In this document: piece after piece, positions 25,553 to 34,781 of the stretch
Layout: every line of letters starts with the position of its first letter
Position numbering within the stretch: the first letter of the stretch is position 1
Source of the DNA: Acidimicrobiaceae bacterium
Lineage (GTDB): Bacteria; Actinomycetota; Acidimicrobiia; Acidimicrobiales; RAAP-2
DNA length: 64,000 bases
Assembly: GCA_003161575.1 (NCBI GenBank)
Contig: PMOE01000059.1
Location: 89,524-153,523, forward strand
Direction of reading: 5' to 3'
Notes under the pieces: generated by a model
Databases searched by the model: none
What the model saw: the letters and a program-made list of their open reading frames with translations, nothing else
Told to the model about the DNA's origin: nothing
Program-made: the position numbers and the translations under genes

Positions 25553-26403
25553 CGGGTCGCCCCGTCAACCGGCGCCGCCGGGCCCGGGGTGGCCGGGCTC
25601 GGTGCGGCCGGGGTCACCACGTCGGGTAACTCGGCGCCGAGATAGGCGGCCTGGACGGCGGGCGCGGCCTTGATCTCGGCCGGGGTCCCCGAGGCGATCA
25701 CCTCACCGAAGTCGAGCACGTGCACCAGGTCGCAGACCTTCAGCACCACGTCCATGTCGTGTTCGACGAGGACCACGGCCCGGCCCTCGGTCGCCAGGTC
25801 CCGAAGCAGCGTTCCGAGTTGCCCGGTCTCGTTGTCGTCGAGGCCGGAGCACGGCTCGTCGAGGAGCAGGACCCGCGGGTCGATGGACAGCGCCCGGGCC
25901 AGCTCGACCAGCCGGGCCGAGCCAGTCGGCAAGGCGCCCACCGGATCGTTGGCCACGGCGCCGACACCAACCCGCTCGAGCAGGGCAACCGCCGCGCTCT
26001 GTCCGTCGGTGGCCAGCGCCCCGAGGACCGCGGCGCGCTGGCGGCGGTTGCCCGATTCGATGCCGACGCGCACATTGTCCGAGGCGCTCAGGGTGCCGAA
26101 CAGCTCGAGCCGTTGGAAGGTCCGGGCCAACCCGAGGCGGGCCCGGCGGTGCGGTCCGAGATCGGTCACGTCGCGCCCGTCGATCGAGACCCGGCCGTGG
26201 TCCGGGCGCTGCAGGCCGCTGATGACGTTGAACAGCGTGGTCTTGCCGGCCCCGTTGGGCCCGATGAGCCCGGTGACCTGGCCCGGGGAGACCGCGAGCG
26301 ACACATCGGTCAACGCGGCCACTCCTCCGAAGCGGACCGTGATCCCGCGCACCTCGAGGACGGGTTCGCGCACGCGTTGTGCCGCGGCGGGCTCAGGCGA
26401 CAC
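25549..26403 (-). CDS. livG: Branched-chain amino acid type ABC transporter ATPase LivG
   Basis: A 284-residue ABC ATPase. Walker A GPNGAGKTT lies near residue 50, the signature region is LPTGSARLVELARAL (weaker than the usual LSYGQQR form), and Walker B is VLLLDEPCSGL. LARTFQRLELFGTLSASDN is the LivG-typical Q-loop segment. The C-terminal tail is proline- and alanine-rich. It overlaps the permease stop by 11 bases and livF by 4. The altered signature motif is worth noting but is within LivG variation. Confidence 0.9.
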   Translation of the reverse strand: MSPEPAAAQRVREPVLEVRGITVRFGGVAALTDVSLAVSPGQVTGLIGPNGAGKTTLFNVISGLQRPDHGRVSIDGRDVTDLGPHRRARLGLARTFQRLELFGTLSASDNVRVGIESGNRRQRAAVLGALATDGQSAAVALLERVGVGAVANDPVGALPTGSARLVELARALSIDPRVLLLDEPCSGLDDNETGQLGTLLRDLATEGRAVVLVEHDMDVVLKVCDLVHVLDFGEVIASGTPAEIKAAPAVQAAYLGAELPDVVTPAAPSPATPGPAAPVDGATR

Positions 26404-28366
26404 CGATCCGACCTTCTTCGACCGAGCTGGCGACGTCGCTGCCGGACCCCGCCGCCGCGGGCGGGCGCACCGACGGGGGCGGGTCGTCGGCGAAGGGCAG
26501 GCGGATCCGCCCGGAGAGCCCGGGGAAGCCGAGCACGCCCTCGGGGCTCCGGCCGAGGAGGATGATGCCGACCCCGGCCACCAGCCCGGTCAGCCCGCTG
26601 AGGCCGGACGGCAGCTGGGTCTGGGCGAACGGCAACAAGGTGGCCGACAGACCCCCCAAGAGCGCGCCGGTGGTCGTGCGGAGGCCCCAGATTGCGACGA
26701 AGAGCAACAGGGTGAGGCTCGAGAGGAACTCGAGCTGCACATCACTCCCGTTGAGGCCCCCCTGGGCCCCGCCGTAGAGGACGCCCCCGAGTCCGGCCAT
26801 GGCCGCGGCCAACGCGAAGACGACGACCTTGGTGCGCGTCGCGCTCATCCCCAACGTGGCGAAGGCGGCCGGCGAGTCGTTCATGGCGACGAGACGGCGG
26901 CCGAAGGTGTGGCGCCGCACGGCGAGGACGATGATGGCGCACAGGGCGAAGAAGACGGCGATCTCGATGAGCTCGCCCTTGTCGCCGACCGTGCGGAGCC
27001 CGGGAATGTCGAGCCGCCCGACGGCGATCGAATTGCCCGTCCCGAGGTAGCTCGGGTTCTGGAACAGCACGTAGAAGGCGGCCTCACCGAAGGCCAGGGT
27101 GGCGAGGGCCAGGTACAACCCCCGCAAGCGCAGGGCCGGCAGGGCGACGAAGGCGCCCAACGCACCGGTGACGCCGACCGCGGCCAACAGGCCCCACCAG
27201 CTCCCGCCCCCATTGGCCACCTTGCCCATGGTGAACGCACCGACGCCCAAGAAGGTCATCTGGCAGAGCGAGACCTGCCCGCCGTAGCCGGTGAGCAGCA
27301 CCAAGGAGAGGGCCACGATGCCGAGGGCCAGACCCGAGGTGATCGCCGCCATGAGCGAGCCCCCGAGGACCAGGGACAAAAGGGCCACCGCGATGACGAG
27401 GACGGCCCCTCCCAGGAGGGACTGGCGGAACCCGGCCACCCTGGGCGCAGCGTGGGTGGGCAGACGCCCGATGGCCCGCAGGCGGACCGCGGGGACCACG
27501 AGGAGGGCGATGAACAAGAAGACGACCGGGACGATCTCGGGGATCTGGGCGGCGAGGGACTGGGGGACGTGCTCGGAGAGGTAGGCGAGCGAGTAGGCGC
27601 CGGCGAGCCCGAGGGCCATGGCCCCGGCGAAGGTCCAGGGCAGGCTGCGCAGGCGGCCGACGACGGCCGCCGCGTAGCCGTTGACCACGAGGATCGTGAG
27701 CGTGTCGATGTTGAGCCCGGTCGACGCCACCGTCGGGGCCAGCAGGCACCCGGCCAGACCGGCCAGGAAGAACCCGAGCATCCAGCCCATCTGGGCCACC
27801 CGGTAGGGCTTGGCCCCGGCCAGGGCGACCAGGTCGGGGTCATCGACGACCGCCCGCATGGCCACCCCGATGCGGAAGACCCGCAGGAAGTAGGGCACGG
27901 CTACGGCGATGACGACGGCGGCCCCGACGGTGAGCAGCTGCTGGTAGCTGACATTGACGCCGAGGATCCCGACGAAATCCCCTTCGAAGAAGGGGTAGAC
28001 GATCCGCTGGGTCTGGGGGTTCCACAGGGCGGTGGCCACCCCGACCAGGATCAGCAGCAGCCCGAGGGTGACCATGAGTGACCGTTCGGTCGAGGCCCCG
28101 TGGAGGCGGCGCATCAGGCCCCACTCGACCAGCACGGCCAGCAGCGGCATCAGCACCAACAAGACCAGCGCCAGGGCGAGGACCGGGTTCCAGCCCCAGC
28201 CCTGCCAGAGCTGCCAGAAGGCGAAGGCGGCGACCATGCCCACCGCGCCCTGGGCGAAGTTGAAGATGCCCGTCGTGGTGTAGGTGACGACCAGCCCGGT
28301 GGCGGTGATGGCGTAGACCGCCCCGGCCACGATGCCGATGACCGTGTACTGGAGGAACTCGCTCAC
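26393..28366 (-). CDS. livHM: Fused LivH-LivM permease
   Basis: A 657-residue membrane protein that joins both permease subunits. Residues 1-295 resemble LivH (GIFNFAQGAVGMVAAFAFW near the start, then GVAMRAVVDDPDLVALAGAKPY at about 165-186). Residues 320-615 resemble LivM (LTGYGGQVSLCQMTFLGVGAF, then GRRLVAMNDSPAAFATLGMS). Each half has its EAA-like cytoplasmic loop. The tail after residue 615 is a low-complexity proline- and serine-rich end. Two-subunit fusions occur in this family. It is co-transcribed with the two ATPases and the binding protein. Confidence 0.92.
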   Translation of the reverse strand: MSEFLQYTVIGIVAGAVYAITATGLVVTYTTTGIFNFAQGAVGMVAAFAFWQLWQGWGWNPVLALALVLLVLMPLLAVLVEWGLMRRLHGASTERSLMVTLGLLLILVGVATALWNPQTQRIVYPFFEGDFVGILGVNVSYQQLLTVGAAVVIAVAVPYFLRVFRIGVAMRAVVDDPDLVALAGAKPYRVAQMGWMLGFFLAGLAGCLLAPTVASTGLNIDTLTILVVNGYAAAVVGRLRSLPWTFAGAMALGLAGAYSLAYLSEHVPQSLAAQIPEIVPVVFLFIALLVVPAVRLRAIGRLPTHAAPRVAGFRQSLLGGAVLVIAVALLSLVLGGSLMAAITSGLALGIVALSLVLLTGYGGQVSLCQMTFLGVGAFTMGKVANGGGSWWGLLAAVGVTGALGAFVALPALRLRGLYLALATLAFGEAAFYVLFQNPSYLGTGNSIAVGRLDIPGLRTVGDKGELIEIAVFFALCAIIVLAVRRHTFGRRLVAMNDSPAAFATLGMSATRTKVVVFALAAAMAGLGGVLYGGAQGGLNGSDVQLEFLSSLTLLLFVAIWGLRTTTGALLGGLSATLLPFAQTQLPSGLSGLTGLVAGVGIILLGRSPEGVLGFPGLSGRIRLPFADDPPPSVRPPAAAGSGSDVASSVEEGRIGVA

Positions 28367-28460
28367 CTTCGCTCACCGAAGCCTGTCACGACGCCTTCTC
28401 TGACCCATTGCTGTCGGCCCCCCCGAGAGACCTCACTACCCGGTCTCTTCAGAACCTAGG

Positions 28461-29831
28461 TCAGCCGGCCGACGCGTTGGCGTAAAAGAAGGACCCGTCA
28501 CAGCGGAAGGCCCCCGACGGGTCGCTCTGGCGCACGAAGTTGCCGTTCACGATCCGGGCCATCAGGTAACAGGTGGGTGGCAGCTTCTTGGCCGGGTCGT
28601 CCGTGGCGATGATCCCGTTGGCGTCGAAGCTGGTGACCTTTTTCAGCTGGGCGAGCACCGCGCCCCTCGTCGGATGGGGTCCGGCAGCCTGGAGGGCCTG
28701 GACGAACAACGCGGCCGACGTCCACCCGAACAGGGTGTAGAGGTCGGGGGTCCAGCTCGGGTTCGCCTTTTTCACCCAGGTCAGGAACTGGGACACCGCG
28801 GGCACGGTCTTGGTGTCCTGGCCGAGGTAGAGGGCCTGCTCCTGGCCGATCCAGATGCCGTTGGTGGCCGCCGCCCCGCCGGCGGTCTTGATGAACTGGT
28901 CGGCGTAGACCGGGCCGCCCGACATGATGAGGTTCGGCTTCCACCCCTGCTGGGTCATGTCCTGGATGACGATGGCCGCCACCTGCCAGTCGAGGGCGGT
29001 GAGGTCGACCACGTTCACCCCGAGGGACTTCATGTGGATGATGTCGGTGGTGAAGTCCGACTCCAAGGGCCCGATGGCGCGTTCGTAGCCGATCTTGTAG
29101 CCCTCGTGGACGAGGGCGGCCTTCTCACCGTTCCACTGGGTGATGGCCGACTGCACGTTCGACACCAAGGTGCCGACGGTCAGGTCCTTCGGGTAGTGCT
29201 TCTTGTAGTACTGCAGGGGTCCGAGGTTCCATCCGGTCGCCAGGGGCTGCGAGCTGAAGGTGTTGGGCAGGGCGTTGGTCCCCGGGTCGAGGGTCACCGA
29301 CACGTTGGACACCGCCGGGTTCTGCGCCAGCACCGGGCACCCGGAGCTGTCGAACAGCGAGAAGTCACCGACCAGGGCGAAGTCCTTGGACACCGCCGTC
29401 GTGGTGTCGCTCAGGTTCGCCTGGGCGTTGAACCCGTCGTCGTAGCCGTCAACCGACAACGTGCGGCCGTCGACCCCGCCCTTGGAATTGATGTAGTCGA
29501 AGTAGGCCTTCACGCCGATCGGGGCACCCTCGAACAGACCGGGGACCGGGCCGCTGACGATCGAGACGTTGCCGACGGTGACGGTCTTGGCGGTGATCCC
29601 GACCGTCGAGGCACTGTCGGCCGCGGTCGTCGGGGCCGGCGCCTGGCAGGCTGTGCTGCTCGCCGCGCCGGCGCTGGTGGCCGCGCTCGGCACGAGCACC
29701 ACCGCCGCGGTCGGCCCAGCCAGTACGGACGCCGCCACGAGCGCGCAGACCGTCGTCCGCCCGGCTCCGGCCCTCGTGATTCGTCCACCCCTGCGCTGTG
29801 GCCCGCGCTGATCAGCCCCGTCGTTTCTCAC
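28461..29831 (-). CDS. Substrate-binding protein of the LivHM importer
   Basis: A 456-residue exported protein with the periplasmic binding protein type 1 fold (Peripla_BP_6). A basic N-terminus is followed by a hydrophobic signal segment ending in an alanine-rich region (about residues 27-58). The mature part opens with TVGNVSIVSGPVPGLFEGAP and GVKAYFDYINSKGGVDGR, the usual ligand-cleft pattern. GTG at 29831 has AAAGGGAG upstream; longer frames lack a site. The ligand may be an amino acid, amide or aromatic acid; it cannot be read. A close paralogue lies at 49107-50480. Confidence 0.88.
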   Translation of the reverse strand: MRNDGADQRGPQRRGGRITRAGAGRTTVCALVAASVLAGPTAAVVLVPSAATSAGAASSTACQAPAPTTAADSASTVGITAKTVTVGNVSIVSGPVPGLFEGAPIGVKAYFDYINSKGGVDGRTLSVDGYDDGFNAQANLSDTTTAVSKDFALVGDFSLFDSSGCPVLAQNPAVSNVSVTLDPGTNALPNTFSSQPLATGWNLGPLQYYKKHYPKDLTVGTLVSNVQSAITQWNGEKAALVHEGYKIGYERAIGPLESDFTTDIIHMKSLGVNVVDLTALDWQVAAIVIQDMTQQGWKPNLIMSGGPVYADQFIKTAGGAAATNGIWIGQEQALYLGQDTKTVPAVSQFLTWVKKANPSWTPDLYTLFGWTSAALFVQALQAAGPHPTRGAVLAQLKKVTSFDANGIIATDDPAKKLPPTCYLMARIVNGNFVRQSDPSGAFRCDGSFFYANASAG

Positions 29832-30062
29832 CGTGCTCCCTTTCGTTCGCCGTGGCCCGGCGTCGGCACCGGGCCCAACATCGCTCGCCGAATGACAATC
29901 CCGGGTGACCCAGCGCTTCGCTGGCTCCACCCACGGGCTGCCACCCCTGTTGATAATTTTTTGACTCTACGTCAGATTTGCCGCCGGCCGCCGTCAGAAC
30001 CACGTCCCGTCTCGACACCCAAGGCCTTCGGTCGCACGCCGCCCGACCCCGGTCAGGCCAGG

Positions 30063-31313
30063 TCAGGAGCGGTGTTCACCAGCAGAGGGCTGGGCGGCCC
30101 GGGCGGCCCGGATGGCGTCGAGAAAGGCCACCACCCCGACCGAGGTGGCCTGGCAGCGCAGGGAGGCGAGCACGTCGAAGGCGTGCTGGGCCAAGGGGAG
30201 CTCCGCGTAGGCGACCGGGGCCCTCGACGTGGCCCGCAAGGCCGCGACGAACGTCCGGGCGACCTCGACGGGCACCAGGGTGTCGTTGGTCCCGTGGAGG
30301 ACGAAGAAGGGTGGCGCGTCGGGATGGACCCGCCGGGTCGGCGAGGCCTGCTCGAACACGGCCCGGTCCGCGGCGAGTGTCGCCTTCATGACCCGCTTCT
30401 CGAGCAGTTCGATCAGGCCCCGTCCGTAGTCGCCGGCGTCGTCACCGGTCATGTCCATCACCCCGTAGAAGGGCACGCAGGCATCAACCGAGGTGTCGGC
30501 GGTCTCGAAGCCCGGCTGCCAGGTGGGATCGGCCGAAGTGAGCGCGGCGAGGGCGCAGAGGTGGCCCCCGGCCGAGCCGCCGCTCAGTGCGATGAACCCG
30601 GGGTCACCGCCGTACTCGGCGATGTGCTCGCGCACCCAGGCGATGGCCCGCTTGCAGTCCACGATGTGATCGGGCCAGGTGGCCTTCGGGCTCAGCCGGT
30701 AATTGATGGCGACGCAGACCCACCCGCGGGCCACGAGCTCGTACATCATCGGCTTGCCCTGCTGTTCTTTTTTGCCGGTGACCCAGGCCCCGCCGTGGAT
30801 GTAGACCATGACCGGCGCCCCGTCGGGCTTGGCGCGGGGCCCGATGACGTCGAGTCGGTGGCGGCGGATCCCGTCGCCCCAGTAGTCGATGTTCTTGGTC
30901 AGGGTGGTCGCCCGACTCCGCAGCGGAACGGCCTGGGTGAGCCGCCACCACCGGCCCCACTCGGCCCGGGGCGGGACCGGCACCGCCACGAGGGGCCCGC
31001 CGGTCGTCTCGCCGAGGGCCCGGGCCACGACGTCGCCGGTGCGCTGGCCGACGACGGCCAGGCCGACCAGTCCGACCCAGCTGGCCACGGCGATGACCAG
31101 GCCGACATCGCCGGGCCACGCATCGAAGGCGCCGTAGAGGCCGAACACGACGGTGGCCGCCACCTGCCAGACGATGTTCTGGACCGCGAGCTCGCCCACG
31201 AGCCAGCCGCCGAAGAAGCTGAGGACGCTCAGGGGTTCTCTGCGGATGGGCCGGTAGGCGTTGAGCACGGCGAGGGCACCGAGAGCGGCGACGGCCAGAT
31301 AGGCGGAGGACAC
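30063..31313 (-). CDS. Alpha/beta hydrolase, esterase/lipase with N-terminal membrane segments
   Basis: A protein of about 416 residues. The first 110 residues hold three hydrophobic segments. The catalytic domain has the oxyanion motif MVYIHGGAWVTG, the nucleophile elbow as LSGGSAGGHL, and the late FFVLHGTNDTLVPV and AQHAFD for the Asp and His of the triad. This is the hormone-sensitive-lipase-like (LipC/LipN) type seen in mycobacteria. It is divergent from a wax ester synthase, an arrangement that suggests lipid ester turnover. GTG at 31313 is the likely start; the open frame extends into the other gene's promoter. Confidence 0.85.
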   Translation of the reverse strand: MSSAYLAVAALGALAVLNAYRPIRREPLSVLSFFGGWLVGELAVQNIVWQVAATVVFGLYGAFDAWPGDVGLVIAVASWVGLVGLAVVGQRTGDVVARALGETTGGPLVAVPVPPRAEWGRWWRLTQAVPLRSRATTLTKNIDYWGDGIRRHRLDVIGPRAKPDGAPVMVYIHGGAWVTGKKEQQGKPMMYELVARGWVCVAINYRLSPKATWPDHIVDCKRAIAWVREHIAEYGGDPGFIALSGGSAGGHLCALAALTSADPTWQPGFETADTSVDACVPFYGVMDMTGDDAGDYGRGLIELLEKRVMKATLAADRAVFEQASPTRRVHPDAPPFFVLHGTNDTLVPVEVARTFVAALRATSRAPVAYAELPLAQHAFDVLASLRCQATSVGVVAFLDAIRAARAAQPSAGEHRS

Positions 31314-31575
31314 GCGCCCATCATCGCTCGATCGAGGGGCCGAGCGCCCAATCGGCCGGCCCGGGCGTTGGGCCGGCGTCGCCGACGACGGTCGTCGCGA
31401 AACGCCGGAGCCCGCGACTCGCACCGGCCCGGTTGCCAGGGGCGGGCCCAGGTGAGACCGTAGAGGTGGTTTCCGACGCCCGGATCCGACACCCGGATCC
31501 GGCGGCACGAAACGTCGCGACCGGGCCCTCGAGTGCCACGTGACCCGTGTCGGGCAGAGAAGGCCAAGGAGCGAC

Positions 31576-33117
31576 ATGACGACAGAGCGACTGTCCGGGC
31601 TCGACGCCAGCTTCTTGTACATGGAGACGCCAACGCTGCACATGCACGTGGCGATGACCGCGGTCTTCGACCCCTCCACGATCCGGGGCGGGTACTCCTT
31701 CCGCCGGCTGCGCACGCTGATCGCCGAGCGCGTCCCCCTCGCCCCGGTGTTCCACCGCCGGTTGGTCGAGGTCCCCTTCCGCCTCGGTCATCCGATCTGG
31801 GTCGACGACCCGGACTTCGACATCGACAACCACCTGCGCCGGGCCGCGCTCCCCTCGCCCGGCGGGATGCACGAACTGGCCGAGTTCGCCGCCGACATCG
31901 ACAGCCACCAGCTCAACCGCGACCGCCCGCTCTGGGAGATGTGGCTGGTCGAAGGATTGGCCGGGGGGAACATCGCGCTCGTGGCCAAGATGCACCACAG
32001 CACCATCGACGGGGTGTCGGGAGCCGAGTTGCTCGGCATCCTGTTCGACCTCGAGCCCGAGCCCGAGCCGATCGACGTCGCTGTGGCCAACACCGACGGA
32101 CGCATCCCCTCGGACTTCGAGCTCGTGTCCCAGGCGCTGGTGCTCCGGACCACCCGCCCGATCGAGATCACCCGCATGGCCTGGCGCACCGGCCAGGCCA
32201 TCCTCGGGGTCCGCCGGGTACGCCAGAACGAGACGGCCAAGGCGGCGTTGCCCCTTTCCGCCCCACGCACCTCGATCAACGTCGCCATCTCGGGACGGCG
32301 CCGGGTCGCCTACGCCGCCACCAACCTGGCCGACGTGAAGCGGCTCAAGAACGCACTCGGGACCACGGTCAACGACGTGGTGCTGGCCATGTGCACCGGC
32401 GCCCTGCGGCGCTACCTCGAATCGGGCGACGAGCTGCCCGAGATCCCCCTCGTCTCGGTCGTCCCGGTCTCGGTCTCCCCCGACGTGGCCGCGCTCACGG
32501 GCTCCAACAAGATCTCGGCGATGTTCGTGCAGCTGCCCACCCACGAGGCCGACCCCCTCGAACGCCTCCGTCTCATCCACGATGGCACCAGGGGGGCGAA
32601 GGACGAGCACAACGCGCTCGGCGCGGACACCTTGCAGAACTGGGCCGAGCATGCGACTCCCAACACGTTCGCATTGGCCGCCCGCCTCTACACCCGGATG
32701 CGCCTGGCCGACCGGCATCGCCCGATCGCCAACCTCGTGATCTCCAACGTCCCCGGACCCGACTTTCCGCTGTACCTCGGCGGGGCCGAGATGCTGGCCG
32801 GGTTCCCCCTCGGCCCGGTGATGGACGGCATGGGGCTCAACATCACGATCATGAGCTACCGCGGTGTCTTGTACTGGGGCCTCGTGTCGTGCGCCCGGGC
32901 GGTCCCCCGGCTCTGGGACATCGCGGCGGCCGTGCCGGCCGCCCTCGACGACCTGCTCAGCGCGGCAGGCATCGAGCCCGAACCCTTTGACATCCCGCTC
33001 CAACTCGGCCCGGGCACGCCCGGCCCGGTCGACGCGGACCGCACCGACGAGCCGTCGACCAACGGCTCAGTCCTCTCCCGGGCAGCCCATACCACGCCGG
33101 TGTCGCCGGTCACCTGA
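31576..33117 (+). CDS. Wax ester synthase / diacylglycerol acyltransferase (WS/DGAT)
   Basis: A 513-residue acyltransferase of the Atf/Tgs family. The catalytic HHxxxDG motif appears as KMHHSTIDGVSG near residue 141, preceded by RPLWEMWLVEG. The second conserved block LVISNVPGPDFPLYLGGAE and the PLGPVMDGMGLNI region are present. These enzymes join acyl-CoA to diacylglycerol or fatty alcohol and make storage triacylglycerol or wax esters at the membrane. ATG at 31576 is preceded by AAGGAG. Mycobacterial and related genomes carry several copies. Confidence 0.93.
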   Translation: MTTERLSGLDASFLYMETPTLHMHVAMTAVFDPSTIRGGYSFRRLRTLIAERVPLAPVFHRRLVEVPFRLGHPIWVDDPDFDIDNHLRRAALPSPGGMHELAEFAADIDSHQLNRDRPLWEMWLVEGLAGGNIALVAKMHHSTIDGVSGAELLGILFDLEPEPEPIDVAVANTDGRIPSDFELVSQALVLRTTRPIEITRMAWRTGQAILGVRRVRQNETAKAALPLSAPRTSINVAISGRRRVAYAATNLADVKRLKNALGTTVNDVVLAMCTGALRRYLESGDELPEIPLVSVVPVSVSPDVAALTGSNKISAMFVQLPTHEADPLERLRLIHDGTRGAKDEHNALGADTLQNWAEHATPNTFALAARLYTRMRLADRHRPIANLVISNVPGPDFPLYLGGAEMLAGFPLGPVMDGMGLNITIMSYRGVLYWGLVSCARAVPRLWDIAAAVPAALDDLLSAAGIEPEPFDIPLQLGPGTPGPVDADRTDEPSTNGSVLSRAAHTTPVSPVT

Positions 33118-33286
33118 CCGAGCAGACCGGGCAGCGAAGGGGCCACGACCGGGACCCGGGGATCGTCACCCGCGACGAACCCCGCGCCGTGGGCATTGAT
33201 CCGATGAGCCCGGTGTTCCACAAGGCGCCGGGCGGAGTCCGCGCCGACGCGCTGTGCCGTGTCCACGTCTTGATGAGGAGGTCAGC

Positions 33287-33745
33287 ATGGGAGTGAGCGA
33301 GCTGGGCCATCTGGTCCTCTATGTCCGAGATGTGAACCGCTCGGCCGAGTTCTACCGGGACGTGCTCGGCTGGCGCCAGGTCCTCCCCGAGCCCGGAGCA
33401 CGCCCGGTTGGCGCCGCCGCGTTCAGCGGCGGGCGTACCCACCATGAGCTGTTGTTGATCGAGGTCGGCCCGGACGCCCAGGCGATCCCGGCCGGCCGAC
33501 GGGTCGGCCTCTACCACTTCGGCCTGAAGGTCGGCGAGAGCGATGACGACCTGCGCGCCATGCTCGAGCGCCTGAAAGCGGCCGGCGCCACCGTGGTCGG
33601 GGCCTCGGACCACCACGTGACCCACAGCCTCTACATCGAAGATCCCGACGGCAACGAGGTGGAGCTCTACGTCGACGTCCCCGGTGTCGACTGGCGCTCC
33701 GACCCCTCGCTGATCGCTTCCCCGATCGCTCCGCTGCGCCTCTGA
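33287..33745 (+). CDS. VOC (glyoxalase/dioxygenase fold) protein
   Basis: A 152-residue single-domain VOC protein made of two beta-alpha-beta-beta-beta modules. Metal-ligand positions are visible as H8 in LGHLVLYV, H45 or H46 in THHELLLIE, and E at IEDPDGNEVELYVD near the end, a pattern typical of ring-cleaving dioxygenase-like or glyoxalase-like enzymes. GAGGAGG precedes the ATG. The substrate is unknown. Confidence 0.85.
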   Translation: MGVSELGHLVLYVRDVNRSAEFYRDVLGWRQVLPEPGARPVGAAAFSGGRTHHELLLIEVGPDAQAIPAGRRVGLYHFGLKVGESDDDLRAMLERLKAAGATVVGASDHHVTHSLYIEDPDGNEVELYVDVPGVDWRSDPSLIASPIAPLRL

Positions 33746-34017
33746 GGCGCCGTCTCTCGGGCAATCGATCCCGCCATCACGCCCGCCGGTCGATCCTGCC
33801 GTCGATCCGACAGGGGCGTCCCCGGCCCGGGCGAACCGTGCCCAGGGCCCGGAATTCGCCGCTTCCCGGGCGTTCCCCCACGGCCCAAGAGCTGCAAAGG
33901 GGTATTCTCGCCGTGGAGCACGGGCGGCGGCGCGGCGTGCGAAAGCTGAGCCGGTGTGGGGCAGAATGGGTCCCTCAGCGGTATCCAGTGAGGCACCGAG
34001 CGGGAGGGGCCACCGGG

Positions 34018-34365
34018 ATGAACGAGATCTTCGAGATCAACGAGACCGAACATGGCGGGGTGCCCGTCGTGGCGGTCACCGGCGAAATCGACGTCGCGAC
34101 GGCTCCCCAGCTGCGGGACCGGCTCCTTGCCCAGACCGCCGCGGGAAAGTCCACGATCATCGTCGACCTGCTGGGCGTGACGTTCCTCGATTCGACCGCG
34201 CTGGGCGTGATGGTGGGGGGCCTCAAGCGGTGCCGGGAGTCGGGGGGTGACCTGCGACTCCTCATCGTCGAGCCGCGGATCCTGAAGGTCTTCGAGATAA
34301 CCGGTCTGACCGACGTCTTCTCGATCTCCGCATCGCTCGACGACACCAACGGCGCCACCCGGTGA
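34018..34365 (+). CDS. Anti-anti-sigma factor, STAS domain (RsbV/SpoIIAA type)
   Basis: A 115-residue STAS protein. The phosphorylation site segment is FLDSTALGVMVGGLKR (about residues 57-72), where the serine in DSTALG is the one an anti-sigma kinase modifies. The N-terminus GVPVVAVTGEIDVATAPQLRD is canonical. When unphosphorylated it should bind the adjacent RsbW-like protein and free the sigma factor. GGGAGG upstream supports the ATG. The stop overlaps the next gene. Confidence 0.92.
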   Translation: MNEIFEINETEHGGVPVVAVTGEIDVATAPQLRDRLLAQTAAGKSTIIVDLLGVTFLDSTALGVMVGGLKRCRESGGDLRLLIVEPRILKVFEITGLTDVFSISASLDDTNGATR

Positions 34366-34781
34366 GCGGCGCTCCCGACGACAGCGGCGACCTGATCGAA
34401 CTCTCGATCCCGGTGCGGGCCGACCTGGTGGTGCTGGCCCGGCTGACCGCGGCGACCGTCGCCTCGCGGGCCGGATTCGGAGTCGAAGACATCGAAGACC
34501 TCCGTTTGGCCGTCGAGGAGCTCTGCCTCTCGCTCGTGCAGAACAACGAGAGCGGTCGCCTACACTTGACCTACCTGCGTGAGGACGATGTGATCCAGAT
34601 CTCGTGTGCCTTCGAGCGCGAGGCCGATCAGCACTCCGACGGCGTGTCCACGTCGGACGACGACGATCTGTCGCTGCGGATCCTCGACGCCCTCGTGGAC
34701 GAGCACGGCCGCGACGTCCGCGACGGACAACTGTGCGCATGGCTCCGCAAACGCCGTGCCCGCGTCCGAAACGATGGCTAG
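34362..34781 (+). CDS. Anti-sigma factor, RsbW-like serine kinase
   Basis: A 139-residue protein related to GHKL ATPases of the RsbW/SpoIIAB type. The N-box helix reads VEDIEDLRLAVEELCLSLVQNN, with the catalytic glutamate and asparagines, and a late LSLRILDALVDEHG region follows. The glycine-rich ATP-lid motif is weak, with an acidic linker (SDDDDLS) in its place, so kinase activity is less certain than sigma binding. It overlaps the STAS gene by GTGA and the sigma gene by 8 bases: a tightly coupled partner-switch operon. Confidence 0.85.
   Translation: MSGAPDDSGDLIELSIPVRADLVVLARLTAATVASRAGFGVEDIEDLRLAVEELCLSLVQNNESGRLHLTYLREDDVIQISCAFEREADQHSDGVSTSDDDDLSLRILDALVDEHGRDVRDGQLCAWLRKRRARVRNDG

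Noticed and set aside
25670..28081. An 803-codon open frame antisense to livG and livHM
   Set aside because: Composition rich in Arg, Gly, Glu and Gln without domains; both antisense genes have clear motifs and overlapping operon junctions.
28674..31463. A 929-codon open frame on the plus strand across the binding protein and esterase genes
   Set aside because: It is antisense to two strongly supported genes, has no family features, and such long antisense frames are common in GC-rich DNA.
33900..33905. A GGGTAT hexamer upstream of the STAS gene as a second SigF-type promoter
   Set aside because: No GTTT lies 14-17 bases before it (the nearest GTTC is 24 bases away), so it does not meet the consensus.
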